Below are positions 55,545 through 64,000 of a stretch of 64,000 nt of DNA, in pieces. Under the pieces are notes generated by a model. That model had not been told where the DNA came from, made no database searches, and saw nothing but the letters and a program-made list of their open reading frames with translations. Within the stretch, counting starts at the first letter, position 1. Each line of letters begins with the position of its first letter. The translations under genes were made by a program, and so were the position numbers. The DNA is from Pseudomonadota bacterium (GTDB taxonomy: Bacteria > Desulfobacterota > SM23-61). The DNA lies in contig JAHJQK010000052.1 in the NCBI GenBank assembly GCA_018819135.1, positions 1 through 64,000 of the forward strand, written 5' to 3'.

Positions 55545-57735
55545 CTTTTTCTCCATAAGGTACGCCAAATTCTCTAATAATCCCTGATTGGATGCTTGGT
55601 GCCCTTAAAAGAACATCAGGTAGATATTTTTGAATGGCCTCTAAACCGCCAATTCTATGGGACCATTCAGCAGCTATTTTGAGGCGTTCCTGAGGAGGAA
55701 GCGTTCTATCCCACCCATTTCTTAGAAACCAGATTGTAAGACGGGTAAGATGGCCGAAAATAATACAGCGGATATCCCCTTGTGTCGGTTCAACGTTTGC
55801 AGCCGATAGCTTTTGGGCATCTTCCGACACCAGGGCAGCAATTCCTTGCGGTGAATCGGTGACCCATCTGCGAGGAATGGAGCCAGTAGATCGGCAGACT
55901 AAAACCGTATCAATAATCGAGGAGCCAGTCCCTTTAATATGAATTGACGCACCCATTTCTGCCGGACAAGGAATCGATGCGGAGCATGCCAGGCCAGAAT
56001 CAAGGATGGCCACTGCGATTGGAAAGTAGGCCTCCAGATTGTTGTGATGGTAAGTAAAGGCTAAGGGTGAACCGGGTTTCAGCGCTTTGGACATCCGCTG
56101 AAATACCATGGAGATGCCTTCCGTGAAATGGTCAAGCCCCCGCCCCATGTTTTTGTTGCCAGTTAATTCATTAGGATCGCGTGTTGAGATTTTCTTAAAG
56201 ACCTTGTCTGTATCTCCAACTAAATGACGGAGCCAAACATAACAAAAATCCATGAGTTCGGCATATTGAACATTTCCGTAGTAGGGAGGGTCGGTGAATA
56301 CTGCGTCGAGACTTGCGGGAGGCAGTTTCGCCTCCGCCGCATTCTCGCACTTCAGATTGACACCTCGCTTTCCCTTTGGAAGCTTCCCGTTGCTGATATC
56401 TCCGATCCATTCCCCTTCGATAGCTACTTGCACCTTAAGTGAGCCCTTGTGAAGGATTTCGAATGGGTGATCACAATACGATTTGGCCTTGACAAATTTA
56501 TCAATGATGTTCGACCAGCCGCCGCTTCCGACATTCACCCCCTGAGACCCATTGGAAATACCCAAAAAGTTCGATTCGCATTGAACGAGCCCGACCGGAA
56601 AGCCGTGAACTGAAAAAATATCCAGGGATTTAAGCGCCATCGTATCGTAGCGGCAGAGCATGTTTTGGTATCGAAGAAGATCAGACAGGTTTGTAGCTAA
56701 GGCATTGCGAACGCATTGGTCATTTTGGCGAGAAATGATTCGGCAACTTAATTCGAGCCCCAATAGCTGGCGAGCATTGAACAAATCGCGATAATTTTTG
56801 TACCCCCACCGATGAAGGCGGTCCGTTTCATCACCCGAAGGGATCGCTTCTTCCGGCACGAATCTTGGGCGCATCTTTCCCCATGCGGAATGAGCTTCTT
56901 CGTACCTGGAAAGATCATTTAAATCTGGTTTCTTGAAGAAGCGCCCTTTATGGGTCTCCTTACAGCGGGGACAATAATACTCTATGGCAAACATCCTGTG
57001 TCGGGGAGCGCCACTTTCCGGGTCAGGGAACTTATTATCCGCGTGGCAATGGCGGCAAGGACAATGGCCCCGACTGGCGGGTCCTTGAAGAACCAATCGT
57101 TTGCCGCAGTTGCCACAATTCCCGGGGTTTTCCCGATCATTAGTTTCCGTGAGTTCACCACACTGGGAACAAACAAGAACATTTTTAGGGTGCCGTCTGT
57201 TTTCGGAAAGGAGAAATCCGGGGAAGAGATCAAACTCTTTGCCGCAGTTATGGCAGGATTGAACTTTTACCCAAAGGAAATACTTGACGTGGGCGCTTGC
57301 GGATCCACATTTTAGGCATTTCGTCTGGTACAAATACCCAATCCGACTTTCCAGTTCAGAACGTAGTTCTTTCGAAGCATCTTGATAAGCACCAAGATCA
57401 AGATGTTCGATTTCCTGTTTTACAATCCAATAAGACATCGGGTTTATATCATAGCCGATCACATCACAGCCAACTCGGTTGGCTTCTATTAGGGGAGTGC
57501 CCCCACCCATGAAGGGGTCCGCAATTCTTAGACCTTTGAACTTGTTAGCTTTGTAGAAAGTCTCTCGCAATGGCCCTTTTGAAAATTCGGAAAGAAGAAG
57601 TGCGCGAAAAAGGGTTCCCGGACGCCGAGCAAACCATTTATGAACCGCAATAATCGGTCGATAATTCTGCTGGATCTGCTTTTCCCGAAGCGCCAAGTCG
57701 GCAACGAAGGGAATGTCAAAAGCCCGTTCAATCAA
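55525..57735 (-). CDS. DUF1156/COG1743-type DNA methylase with many CxxC zinc ribbons
   Basis: IIAVHKWFARRPGTLFRALLLSEF; IADPFMGGGTPLIEANRVGCDVIGYDINP; FTDPPYYGNVQYAELMDFCYVWLR. Confidence 0.92.
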   Translation of the reverse strand: MIERAFDIPFVADLALREKQIQQNYRPIIAVHKWFARRPGTLFRALLLSEFSKGPLRETFYKANKFKGLRIADPFMGGGTPLIEANRVGCDVIGYDINPMSYWIVKQEIEHLDLGAYQDASKELRSELESRIGYLYQTKCLKCGSASAHVKYFLWVKVQSCHNCGKEFDLFPGFLLSENRRHPKNVLVCSQCGELTETNDRENPGNCGNCGKRLVLQGPASRGHCPCRHCHADNKFPDPESGAPRHRMFAIEYYCPRCKETHKGRFFKKPDLNDLSRYEEAHSAWGKMRPRFVPEEAIPSGDETDRLHRWGYKNYRDLFNARQLLGLELSCRIISRQNDQCVRNALATNLSDLLRYQNMLCRYDTMALKSLDIFSVHGFPVGLVQCESNFLGISNGSQGVNVGSGGWSNIIDKFVKAKSYCDHPFEILHKGSLKVQVAIEGEWIGDISNGKLPKGKRGVNLKCENAAEAKLPPASLDAVFTDPPYYGNVQYAELMDFCYVWLRHLVGDTDKVFKKISTRDPNELTGNKNMGRGLDHFTEGISMVFQRMSKALKPGSPLAFTYHHNNLEAYFPIAVAILDSGLACSASIPCPAEMGASIHIKGTGSSIIDTVLVCRSTGSIPRRWVTDSPQGIAALVSEDAQKLSAANVEPTQGDIRCIIFGHLTRLTIWFLRNGWDRTLPPQERLKIAAEWSHRIGGLEAIQKYLPDVLLRAPSIQSGIIREFGVPYGEKDDEISF

Positions 57736-58030
57736 TTTACTGACCTATACCACCGCAAGGAAATTCAGTGAAATAGAAGAAATATTTTTAAATCCCCAGC
57801 GTTGCCGAGCCCGAAGAGAAGAGATCCGCTGGGTGACTGGGCCTTCTTGATATCGAAGTCAACAGGAGGTTGAAAGGTTGGCTCATAATAAATAAAAAGC
57901 CTGAAGAAATCAAGGTAAAAGCAGATATGAAAAGTACCCTGGAATAATTCATTTGACATAGAAGAAGTCGGCATGATAAGCAAGGAACGATGATGAGGAA
58001 ATTTAAGCCGGATCGGACCTGTTTAACGAT

Positions 58031-58314
58031 TTGAAATTGCAGGAAAATTTATCTAATCGATGCCATAAAGGGGAGTTCCTTTTGATGGTTTCCCTGGATC
58101 AGCGTCGATGGTTACAGTGGCTTTTGGAGGCGAAGAAACGGTTTGGGGTCTCGATATTAAACTATGCGGTGACCTCAGTGCATTTAATCATGACGGATGT
58201 CAGGGGAAAGGTGCCATTCCCCAGATCATGCAATTGATCATGGGGAGGATGGGGCAGGAATACAACCAGAGGAAGAATCAAAGGAGAGCCTCGGGGAAAA
58301 AAAGCATCACTTAA
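58031..58314 (+). pseudogene. Relict REP-associated (Y1) transposase, frameshifted
   Basis: RCHKGEFLLMVSLDQRRWLQWLLEAKKRFGVSILNYAVTSVHLI continues in another frame as GAIPQIMQLIMGRMGQEYNQRKNQR; typical of TnpA_REP proteins. Confidence 0.72.
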
Positions 58315-58329
58315 AAAACGGAGGGGAAA

Positions 58330-59373
58330 ATGGCAAAAGCAAAAACGGGACAAGGGAAGATGCCCAAAGCAAGTGAACCCAAAACAAAAAAACCAAAAGA
58401 AAAAATACCCAAGGAAACCCTGCTGAAGATTTATCGAGATATGGTCCGTTTGCGTTTTTTTGACGACAAACTGAATCAATTGGTCGCCAGTGGAATACGG
58501 ATCACGCAGCATTCCACTCACGGTCAAGAGGCCACCCAGATCGCCGCGACGAACGCCCTGGAACCTTCGGACTACCTCATGCCCTACCATCGAGGATGGG
58601 GATGGGCGATCGGCAAAGGTATGCAACCCCGTCATCTTCTCGCTGAGTTAATGGGAAAGGCAACGGGCTGTTGTAAAGGGAAAGGAGGCGTTCACATTGC
58701 GGATTGGAACCTGCGCATCATGGGAAGGCCGGGAGTACAGGCTGCTCATATCCCCATCGCCGCCGGGATAGGACTTTCCATCAAATTTCGGAAGGCCCCA
58801 GACGTTGTTTTATGTTTCTTCGGGGACGGAGCGTCGAACGAGGGGAACATTCATGAAGGAATGAATCTGGCTTCGGTTTGGAAGGCGCCCGTGGTTTTCG
58901 TTTGTGAGAATAATCTCTATGCCCTCTTCACCCCCAACGTGGAGACAACATCGGTCCGGGATATCGCCGATCGAGCGCAGGGATATGGAATGGCGGGGGT
59001 TATCATCGATGGGACGGATGCCATGGCGGCATACCAAGCGGCGAGCGAAGCGATCCGGCGCGCCCGCTCCGGACAAGGGCCTACATTAATCGAAGCCAAA
59101 ACCTACCGCATTCACGGGCATACCGCCATGGATGGCTTCCATCTTGGGGGATACCGGGCCAAAGAAGAGGTTGAAGAATGGGAGAAGAAAGATCCGATCC
59201 TGAAGCTGCGTAAAAGATTAATCGCCATGGAATACTCGACGGCAGCCCGGCTGGACCAAATCGACCAAAAGGCTAAAGAAGAGATTGAGGAAGCCGAAAA
59301 ATTTGCCAAAGAGAGTCCCTACCCCACCAAGGAAGAGATTTTCAAAGATGTTTACGTAGAAGATGTTCAATAG
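58330..59373 (+). CDS. 2-oxoacid/acetoin dehydrogenase E1 alpha subunit
   Basis: YRDMVRLRFFDDKLNQL, GKGGVHIADWNLRIMG, FFGDGASNEGNIHEGMNLASVWKAPVVFVCENN. Confidence 0.93.
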   Translation: MAKAKTGQGKMPKASEPKTKKPKEKIPKETLLKIYRDMVRLRFFDDKLNQLVASGIRITQHSTHGQEATQIAATNALEPSDYLMPYHRGWGWAIGKGMQPRHLLAELMGKATGCCKGKGGVHIADWNLRIMGRPGVQAAHIPIAAGIGLSIKFRKAPDVVLCFFGDGASNEGNIHEGMNLASVWKAPVVFVCENNLYALFTPNVETTSVRDIADRAQGYGMAGVIIDGTDAMAAYQAASEAIRRARSGQGPTLIEAKTYRIHGHTAMDGFHLGGYRAKEEVEEWEKKDPILKLRKRLIAMEYSTAARLDQIDQKAKEEIEEAEKFAKESPYPTKEEIFKDVYVEDVQ

Positions 59374-59410
59374 GCCTAAGCAGATTTAATCATCAACGGA
59401 GGAAAATGAG

Positions 59411-60385
59411 ATGGCATCGAAAGAATTGACTTATGTCCAGGCCGTGCGCGAGGCCTTAGGGGAAGAGATGCAGCGGGATGAAAGAGTGATCATCATGGGC
59501 GAAGACGTCAAAATCAACGTATGGGCTGCGACTCGGGATCTCTATAAAGATTACGGAGACCGGGTGATTAACTGCCCGCTCTCGGAGTCGGGATTTTCCG
59601 GTGCTGCGATAGGCGCGGCGATGACCGGAATGCGGCCGGTAGTGGAAATCATGTACCCGGATTTCACCATGTACGCCGCTGACTCGATCGCCAATCAGGC
59701 CGCCAAATACCGCTATATGTGCGGCGGCGGAGAATTTAAGGTCCCCGTGGTTTTTCGAATCGCCGGATCAGGAAACTCCGGCCCCTCCGGCTGCCATCAC
59801 GGGCAGTCCCTGGAAGCTACCTTTATTCATTTTCCGGGCCTTAAAGTGATCTTCGCCTCGACGCCTCGCGATGCCAAGGGCTTACTCAAAGCGGCAATTC
59901 GGGAGGATAATCCCATCTTATTTTATGAGCACAAGTTGCTCTACGGCGTCAAGGGAGAAGTACCCGAGGGAGATTACGTCCTCCCCATTGGCCAGGCGGA
60001 TGTTAAAAGAGAAGGAAGCGATGTAACGATTGTCTCCTACGCTTGGACCCTGCACAAAGCCTTGCGGGCCGCCGAACAATTGGCGCAGGAAGGAATTGAA
60101 GCCGAAGTCATTGACTTGAGAACTTTGCGTCCTTTGGATAAAGAATGTATTCTCAAATCCGTGGCCAAAACCTCGAAGTTGGTGACGGCCGAGGAAGGAA
60201 CCAAAATGGGAGGCATGGGAGCTGAAATTGCCGCGATGGTCGCCGAAGAAGGTCTGGATTATTTGGATGCTCCCATTAAACGGGTGGCCTCTGCCGAATG
60301 GATCATTGCCAGTTCGGATTATGCCGGCCAGATGGGTATCCCCCAGGAGGCCGATATCATCCGGGCGGTGAAGGAGCTCGTTTAA
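59411..60385 (+). CDS. 2-oxoacid/acetoin dehydrogenase E1 beta subunit
   Basis: YVQAVREALGEEMQRDERVIIMGEDV, PLSESGFSGAAIGAAMTGMRPVVEIMY, VIDLRTLRPLD. Confidence 0.94.
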   Translation: MASKELTYVQAVREALGEEMQRDERVIIMGEDVKINVWAATRDLYKDYGDRVINCPLSESGFSGAAIGAAMTGMRPVVEIMYPDFTMYAADSIANQAAKYRYMCGGGEFKVPVVFRIAGSGNSGPSGCHHGQSLEATFIHFPGLKVIFASTPRDAKGLLKAAIREDNPILFYEHKLLYGVKGEVPEGDYVLPIGQADVKREGSDVTIVSYAWTLHKALRAAEQLAQEGIEAEVIDLRTLRPLDKECILKSVAKTSKLVTAEEGTKMGGMGAEIAAMVAEEGLDYLDAPIKRVASAEWIIASSDYAGQMGIPQEADIIRAVKELV

Positions 60386-60413
60386 AACCAGTTTTTTTTG
60401 AATGGAGAAAAAA

Positions 60414-61595
60414 ATGGCTTTTGCAGTAAAGCTTTCCAGTTTGGGGGTTGCGATTACCGAGGGGACCATCGTTCGTTGGCTGAAAAAAGAAGGGGACCAA
60501 GTCCAAAAGGATGAAATCTTGGCCGAGGTCGAAACGGAGAAGGTAAATTTTGAGATCGTTGCCCCGGAAGCCGGTATTCTTTTAAAGATTTTGTATGGCG
60601 AAAAGACGATTGCCCCTGTAGATTCCACCGTTGCTTTGATCGGTGAACCGGGAGAGGACCTGTCCGCCTATCTAACGCCAAAAATTCAGCAAGAGCAAGC
60701 CGCCGGTGAAAAGCCCCTTTCTCCTGCTCGGACGGGACAGCCGTCCGGCGGAGCAGTGAAAGCCTCGCCAGCCGCCAAAATGTTGGCCAAGCAGGTCGGG
60801 GTTGAGGTTGCCGAGGTTCCAGGAACAGGCCCGGGAGGGAGAATCACCAAAGAAGACGTGGAGAAATTCGCTGCTCAGAAACAGCCGAAAGTAGAAGGCG
60901 GGGTTCCCGAACTCGAGGAGGTCATCCCCCTGATCGGTATCCGGAAAGCCATCGCCGATGGGATGTCCTTGAGCGTGAAGACTGCAGCCCACGTAACCAC
61001 GATTGCCGAAGTGGACATGACCGAATTGGTGAAGCTGCGTTCGGAAATCGGTCCTCGATGGAAAGAGGAAGGGTTCAATTTGACCTATGTGCCCTTCGTC
61101 ATTCGGGCTGCTGTGGATGGAATTCGGCAGTTTCCGATCTTGAACTCTCAGATGTTGCCGGATTCCATTCTCGTGAAAAAATACATCAATTTCGGGGTGG
61201 TGGTGTCCATCCAAGAGGGGCTGGTGACGCCGGTTCTCCAGCGCGTAGAATCGAAAAGCGTCAAAGAAATCGCCCAAGCCCTCGATGAAATCTCGGCCCG
61301 CGCCAGAGATTGGAAGCTTTCTCTGCAAGATATGCGGGGTGGAACCATTACTCTTTCGAATCCCGGAGTTTTTGGAGCGGTGATTGCCACCCCGATTATT
61401 TATCCCCCCCAAAATTCTATTTTGTGGATGGGCAGGATTGCCAAGGCGCCGGTGGTGCGGAATGATGAGATCGTCATCCGGTCGATGATGTACCTTTGCG
61501 TTTCCTATGATCATCGGGCGATTGATGGGAGCATCGCGGCCCAATTCCTTCAGCATACCCGGAGACTACTGGAGGATCCCTCCCAATTACTCTGA
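60414..61595 (+). CDS. Dihydrolipoamide acyltransferase E2
   Basis: Lipoyl domain EVETEKVNFEI; E3-binding ASPAAKMLAKQVGVEVAEVPGTGPGGRITKEDVE; catalytic SYDHRAIDGSIAAQFLQ. Confidence 0.94.
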   Translation: MAFAVKLSSLGVAITEGTIVRWLKKEGDQVQKDEILAEVETEKVNFEIVAPEAGILLKILYGEKTIAPVDSTVALIGEPGEDLSAYLTPKIQQEQAAGEKPLSPARTGQPSGGAVKASPAAKMLAKQVGVEVAEVPGTGPGGRITKEDVEKFAAQKQPKVEGGVPELEEVIPLIGIRKAIADGMSLSVKTAAHVTTIAEVDMTELVKLRSEIGPRWKEEGFNLTYVPFVIRAAVDGIRQFPILNSQMLPDSILVKKYINFGVVVSIQEGLVTPVLQRVESKSVKEIAQALDEISARARDWKLSLQDMRGGTITLSNPGVFGAVIATPIIYPPQNSILWMGRIAKAPVVRNDEIVIRSMMYLCVSYDHRAIDGSIAAQFLQHTRRLLEDPSQLL

Positions 61596-61786
61596 CCCCG
61601 AGAGACTTTGGATTCTCTCCCAATTCGTTGGTTGATTTTCCTTTAGCAGCGATGTAAGGGTACGGAAGGAATCGTTGATTTCCGCAAAGGGCGGCGGGAG
61701 AAATTAGATACTAAACATCTAACAGGGTGAATCCTTGTCCAAAAAGGAATTTCCGATACAATAAATTTGGGAGAGAGGGGAGCAGG

Positions 61787-63229
61787 ATGATTGATGAACT
61801 CTGCCATTTTGGGGTTTTAGAGTTAGCCCGGCTGTATCGTCGTGGGGAAATTTCGCCGGTCGAGGTTGTCAACGCCCATTTGCATCGCTGTGATCGATTG
61901 AACCCGGTTTTGAACGCCTTTCTATTGATCCTCCGCGATTCAGCCATCCAGGCCAGCCGGGCCATGGAAGCACTCTTTCAGGCAGGAATCGATCTCGGAC
62001 CTTTGCAGGGGGTGCCGGTCTCGGTTAAAGATATCATCCGCTTGCGGGGTACGGTAACCACGGCTGCTTCCAGGGTTCTGCTCCAGGAGCCACCGGACCA
62101 AAGTGATGCGGTAATCGTTCAACGATTGCGGGCGGCCGGGGCGATCATTATCGGTAAGACCAACCTGCACGAGTTTGCCACAGGAGACCCGGACCCTGCC
62201 GGCCCTTTCGGCCTGGTTCAAAATCCCCGAAGAATTGGTTACCATCCCGGCAGCTCAAGCAGCGGGGCAGGATCCGCCACTGCCGCGGGTTTAGGGGTCA
62301 TCGCTCTGGGAACAGATACCGGCGGCTCAGTCAGGATCCCGGCCTACCTATGCGGGGTAGCCGGCCTTAAGCCGACGACCGGCAAAGTTGATCTGGATGG
62401 TATCATTCCTCTGAGCTGGACCCTGGATACAGCTGGCCCGCTGGGGCGGCGAGTAAGCGATATCGCCGCAGTTTGGACAATTTGGGGTGAAAAAAGTCCA
62501 CGGAAAGAAGAAATTATCGGTCAAACGGGTGCTCTTGATCCCCATTATTTTGACCAGAGCGTAACCGGTTGGCGCGTGGGCGTACCCTGGGGTGATTATT
62601 TTGGCCAATTGCAGCCGCAAGTATCAGCCGCCTTTCAGCGTACTCTAAAAATTTTAACTGAGTTGGGCTGCCGCATGATCGATTTTAACCCGCGGGGGGT
62701 AGAAGAGATCCCTGAATTATGCACCCATATCATGCAAGCTGAGGGGTCGGCCTATCATGAACGGTACCGGGATCGGGAGAACCTTTATGGTTCAGGTTTT
62801 CGGGAACGTATCTTGCCGGGACGGGAGCTGCCGGCAATGACGTATTTACTGGCCCGCCGGCGCCAGCTCGAACTGCAGGAAGAGTGGCTGAAGCTGGCGA
62901 GAGGATTCGATGTGCTGGTCGTACCGAGCGGGCCGGCCTTGGCCCCTCCTCATGGCCAAAACACCATCGAGATTGGCGGCAAGCATTTTCCTTTCCGACC
63001 TGCTCTGAGCTGCTTCACCCGTCCCTTTAATTTATTAGGATGGCCGGCTTTGACCTTACCCAACGGAATCAGCGACGAAGGTCTGCCGACGGGGGTGCAG
63101 ATAGCAGGTCCGCCGGACAGCGAAGAGCGGTTACTGACTTTAGGATATCAACTGGAAAGGTCTCTGGGATTGGTGGATAAGCTGGGCATTGAGCCCGGAC
63201 ATCCGGCCGCGGGTCAAAGGAGCGAATAA
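61787..63229 (+). CDS. Amidase-signature family protein
   Basis: LQGVPVSVKDI, YHPGSSSSGAGSATAAGLGVIALGTDTGGSVRIPAYLCGVAGLKPT. Confidence 0.93.
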   Translation: MIDELCHFGVLELARLYRRGEISPVEVVNAHLHRCDRLNPVLNAFLLILRDSAIQASRAMEALFQAGIDLGPLQGVPVSVKDIIRLRGTVTTAASRVLLQEPPDQSDAVIVQRLRAAGAIIIGKTNLHEFATGDPDPAGPFGLVQNPRRIGYHPGSSSSGAGSATAAGLGVIALGTDTGGSVRIPAYLCGVAGLKPTTGKVDLDGIIPLSWTLDTAGPLGRRVSDIAAVWTIWGEKSPRKEEIIGQTGALDPHYFDQSVTGWRVGVPWGDYFGQLQPQVSAAFQRTLKILTELGCRMIDFNPRGVEEIPELCTHIMQAEGSAYHERYRDRENLYGSGFRERILPGRELPAMTYLLARRRQLELQEEWLKLARGFDVLVVPSGPALAPPHGQNTIEIGGKHFPFRPALSCFTRPFNLLGWPALTLPNGISDEGLPTGVQIAGPPDSEERLLTLGYQLERSLGLVDKLGIEPGHPAAGQRSE

Positions 63230-63387
63230 AGATTTGGCCATCGGCAACGAGGAACGAACAAAAAACATCCCTGGGAAAAACGCCGAAAAATTATTCGGCC
63301 TTAAGAGGCAGGCCCAGGAGGGCGGGTCTTCAGCGGAGACATCGGATCGATTTAAGGATTGATCCGGAGAATTAGGAAACCGTCACC

Positions 63388-64000
63388 ATGAAAAAAAATG
63401 CTGGAAAAGGCCCTTGGATTCATTATGGTTGGATCGTTATGGCCATGGGTATGCTGACGGCCATCGGAGCCCACGGATTCGGACGGATGGCTTATACCTT
63501 AATCCTTCCTTCCATGAAGGACGGCCTCCATTTCAACTACGCCCAGCTGGGACTTTTGGGGACGGGCAATTTCATTGGATATCTCACCTTGGCCGTCATC
63601 GGGGGATTTCTGGCTGCGAAATTCGGTACCAGAATCGTTATCACTCTGGCCCTCATTCTTATGGGTGTAACGATGATCATTACCGGTCTGGCCCAAAGTT
63701 TCGGTTTTGCCTTTGTGATGCGGCTCCTGACCGGTTTCGGCAATGGGGCTGCGTATGTGCCTGCCATGGCCCTGGGTTCAGCCTGGTTTGCCATGAAAAG
63801 AAGGGGGTTGGCAACCGGAATCGTTTCTGCCGGTATCGGAGCGGGCACGCTGATTGCGGGTTTCATCGTACCTTATATTCTAAAGTCCTACGGGGCTGAA
63901 GGTTGGAGGTTCTGCTGGTACTATTTAGGAGGTGCCGTGCTTCTTATCTCCGGTATTGTGTATACCTTTATTCGAAGTCAGCCTGATGAAAAAGCTCTTT
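63388..64000 (+). CDS. MFS transporter, partial (runs off window end)
   Basis: MKKNAGKGPWIHYGWIVMAMGMLTAIGAHGFGRMAYTLILPSMKDGLHFNYAQLGLLGTGNFIGYL...GGFLAAKFGTRIVI; open frame to position 64000. Confidence 0.87.
   Translation, partial: MKKNAGKGPWIHYGWIVMAMGMLTAIGAHGFGRMAYTLILPSMKDGLHFNYAQLGLLGTGNFIGYLTLAVIGGFLAAKFGTRIVITLALILMGVTMIITGLAQSFGFAFVMRLLTGFGNGAAYVPAMALGSAWFAMKRRGLATGIVSAGIGAGTLIAGFIVPYILKSYGAEGWRFCWYYLGGAVLLISGIVYTFIRSQPDEKAL

Overview
The window looks like a 64 kb stretch of a Desulfobacterota-like chromosome. This guess rests on gene content only: many TRAP/TTT transporters, KorABCD and CoA-linked catabolism. Ordinary catabolic and transport operons are interrupted by two defence-type regions. 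Island 1 (about 11.4-25.6 kb, minus strand) contains a compact, apparently single-transcript operon: DUF499/BrxC-like P-loop ATPase - short PglZ-like protein - RHH antitoxin - PIN toxin - DUF1156 (COG1743) DNA methylase - 144-aa unknown protein - SNF2-type helicase. It resembles an Hma (helicase/methylase/ATPase) or BREX type 3-like system with a PglZ-like protein and an embedded VapBC-type module. Next to it are a DUF1016 gene full of in-frame palindromic repeats, a DUF4062+AlbA/RecG-like protein, and relics of a second Hma-like locus (DUF3883 tail and DUF1156 head). Island 2 (about 51.6-57.7 kb, minus strand) combines a second Zn-ribbon-rich DUF1156-family methylase, a PD-(D/E)XK endonuclease, a Shedu-like DUF4263 protein, and an EVE-like/PD-(D/E)XK protein flanked by direct repeats. 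Elsewhere there are several genes with internal deletions (EamA, SDR, hybrid histidine kinase, DUF6282), a GC-rich probably acquired TRAP operon, a 4-hydroxybutyryl-CoA-dehydratase-like gene beside korABCD, an unusual AroQ homologue, and dispersed intergenic palindromes. All family calls come from reading motifs. No database search was run.
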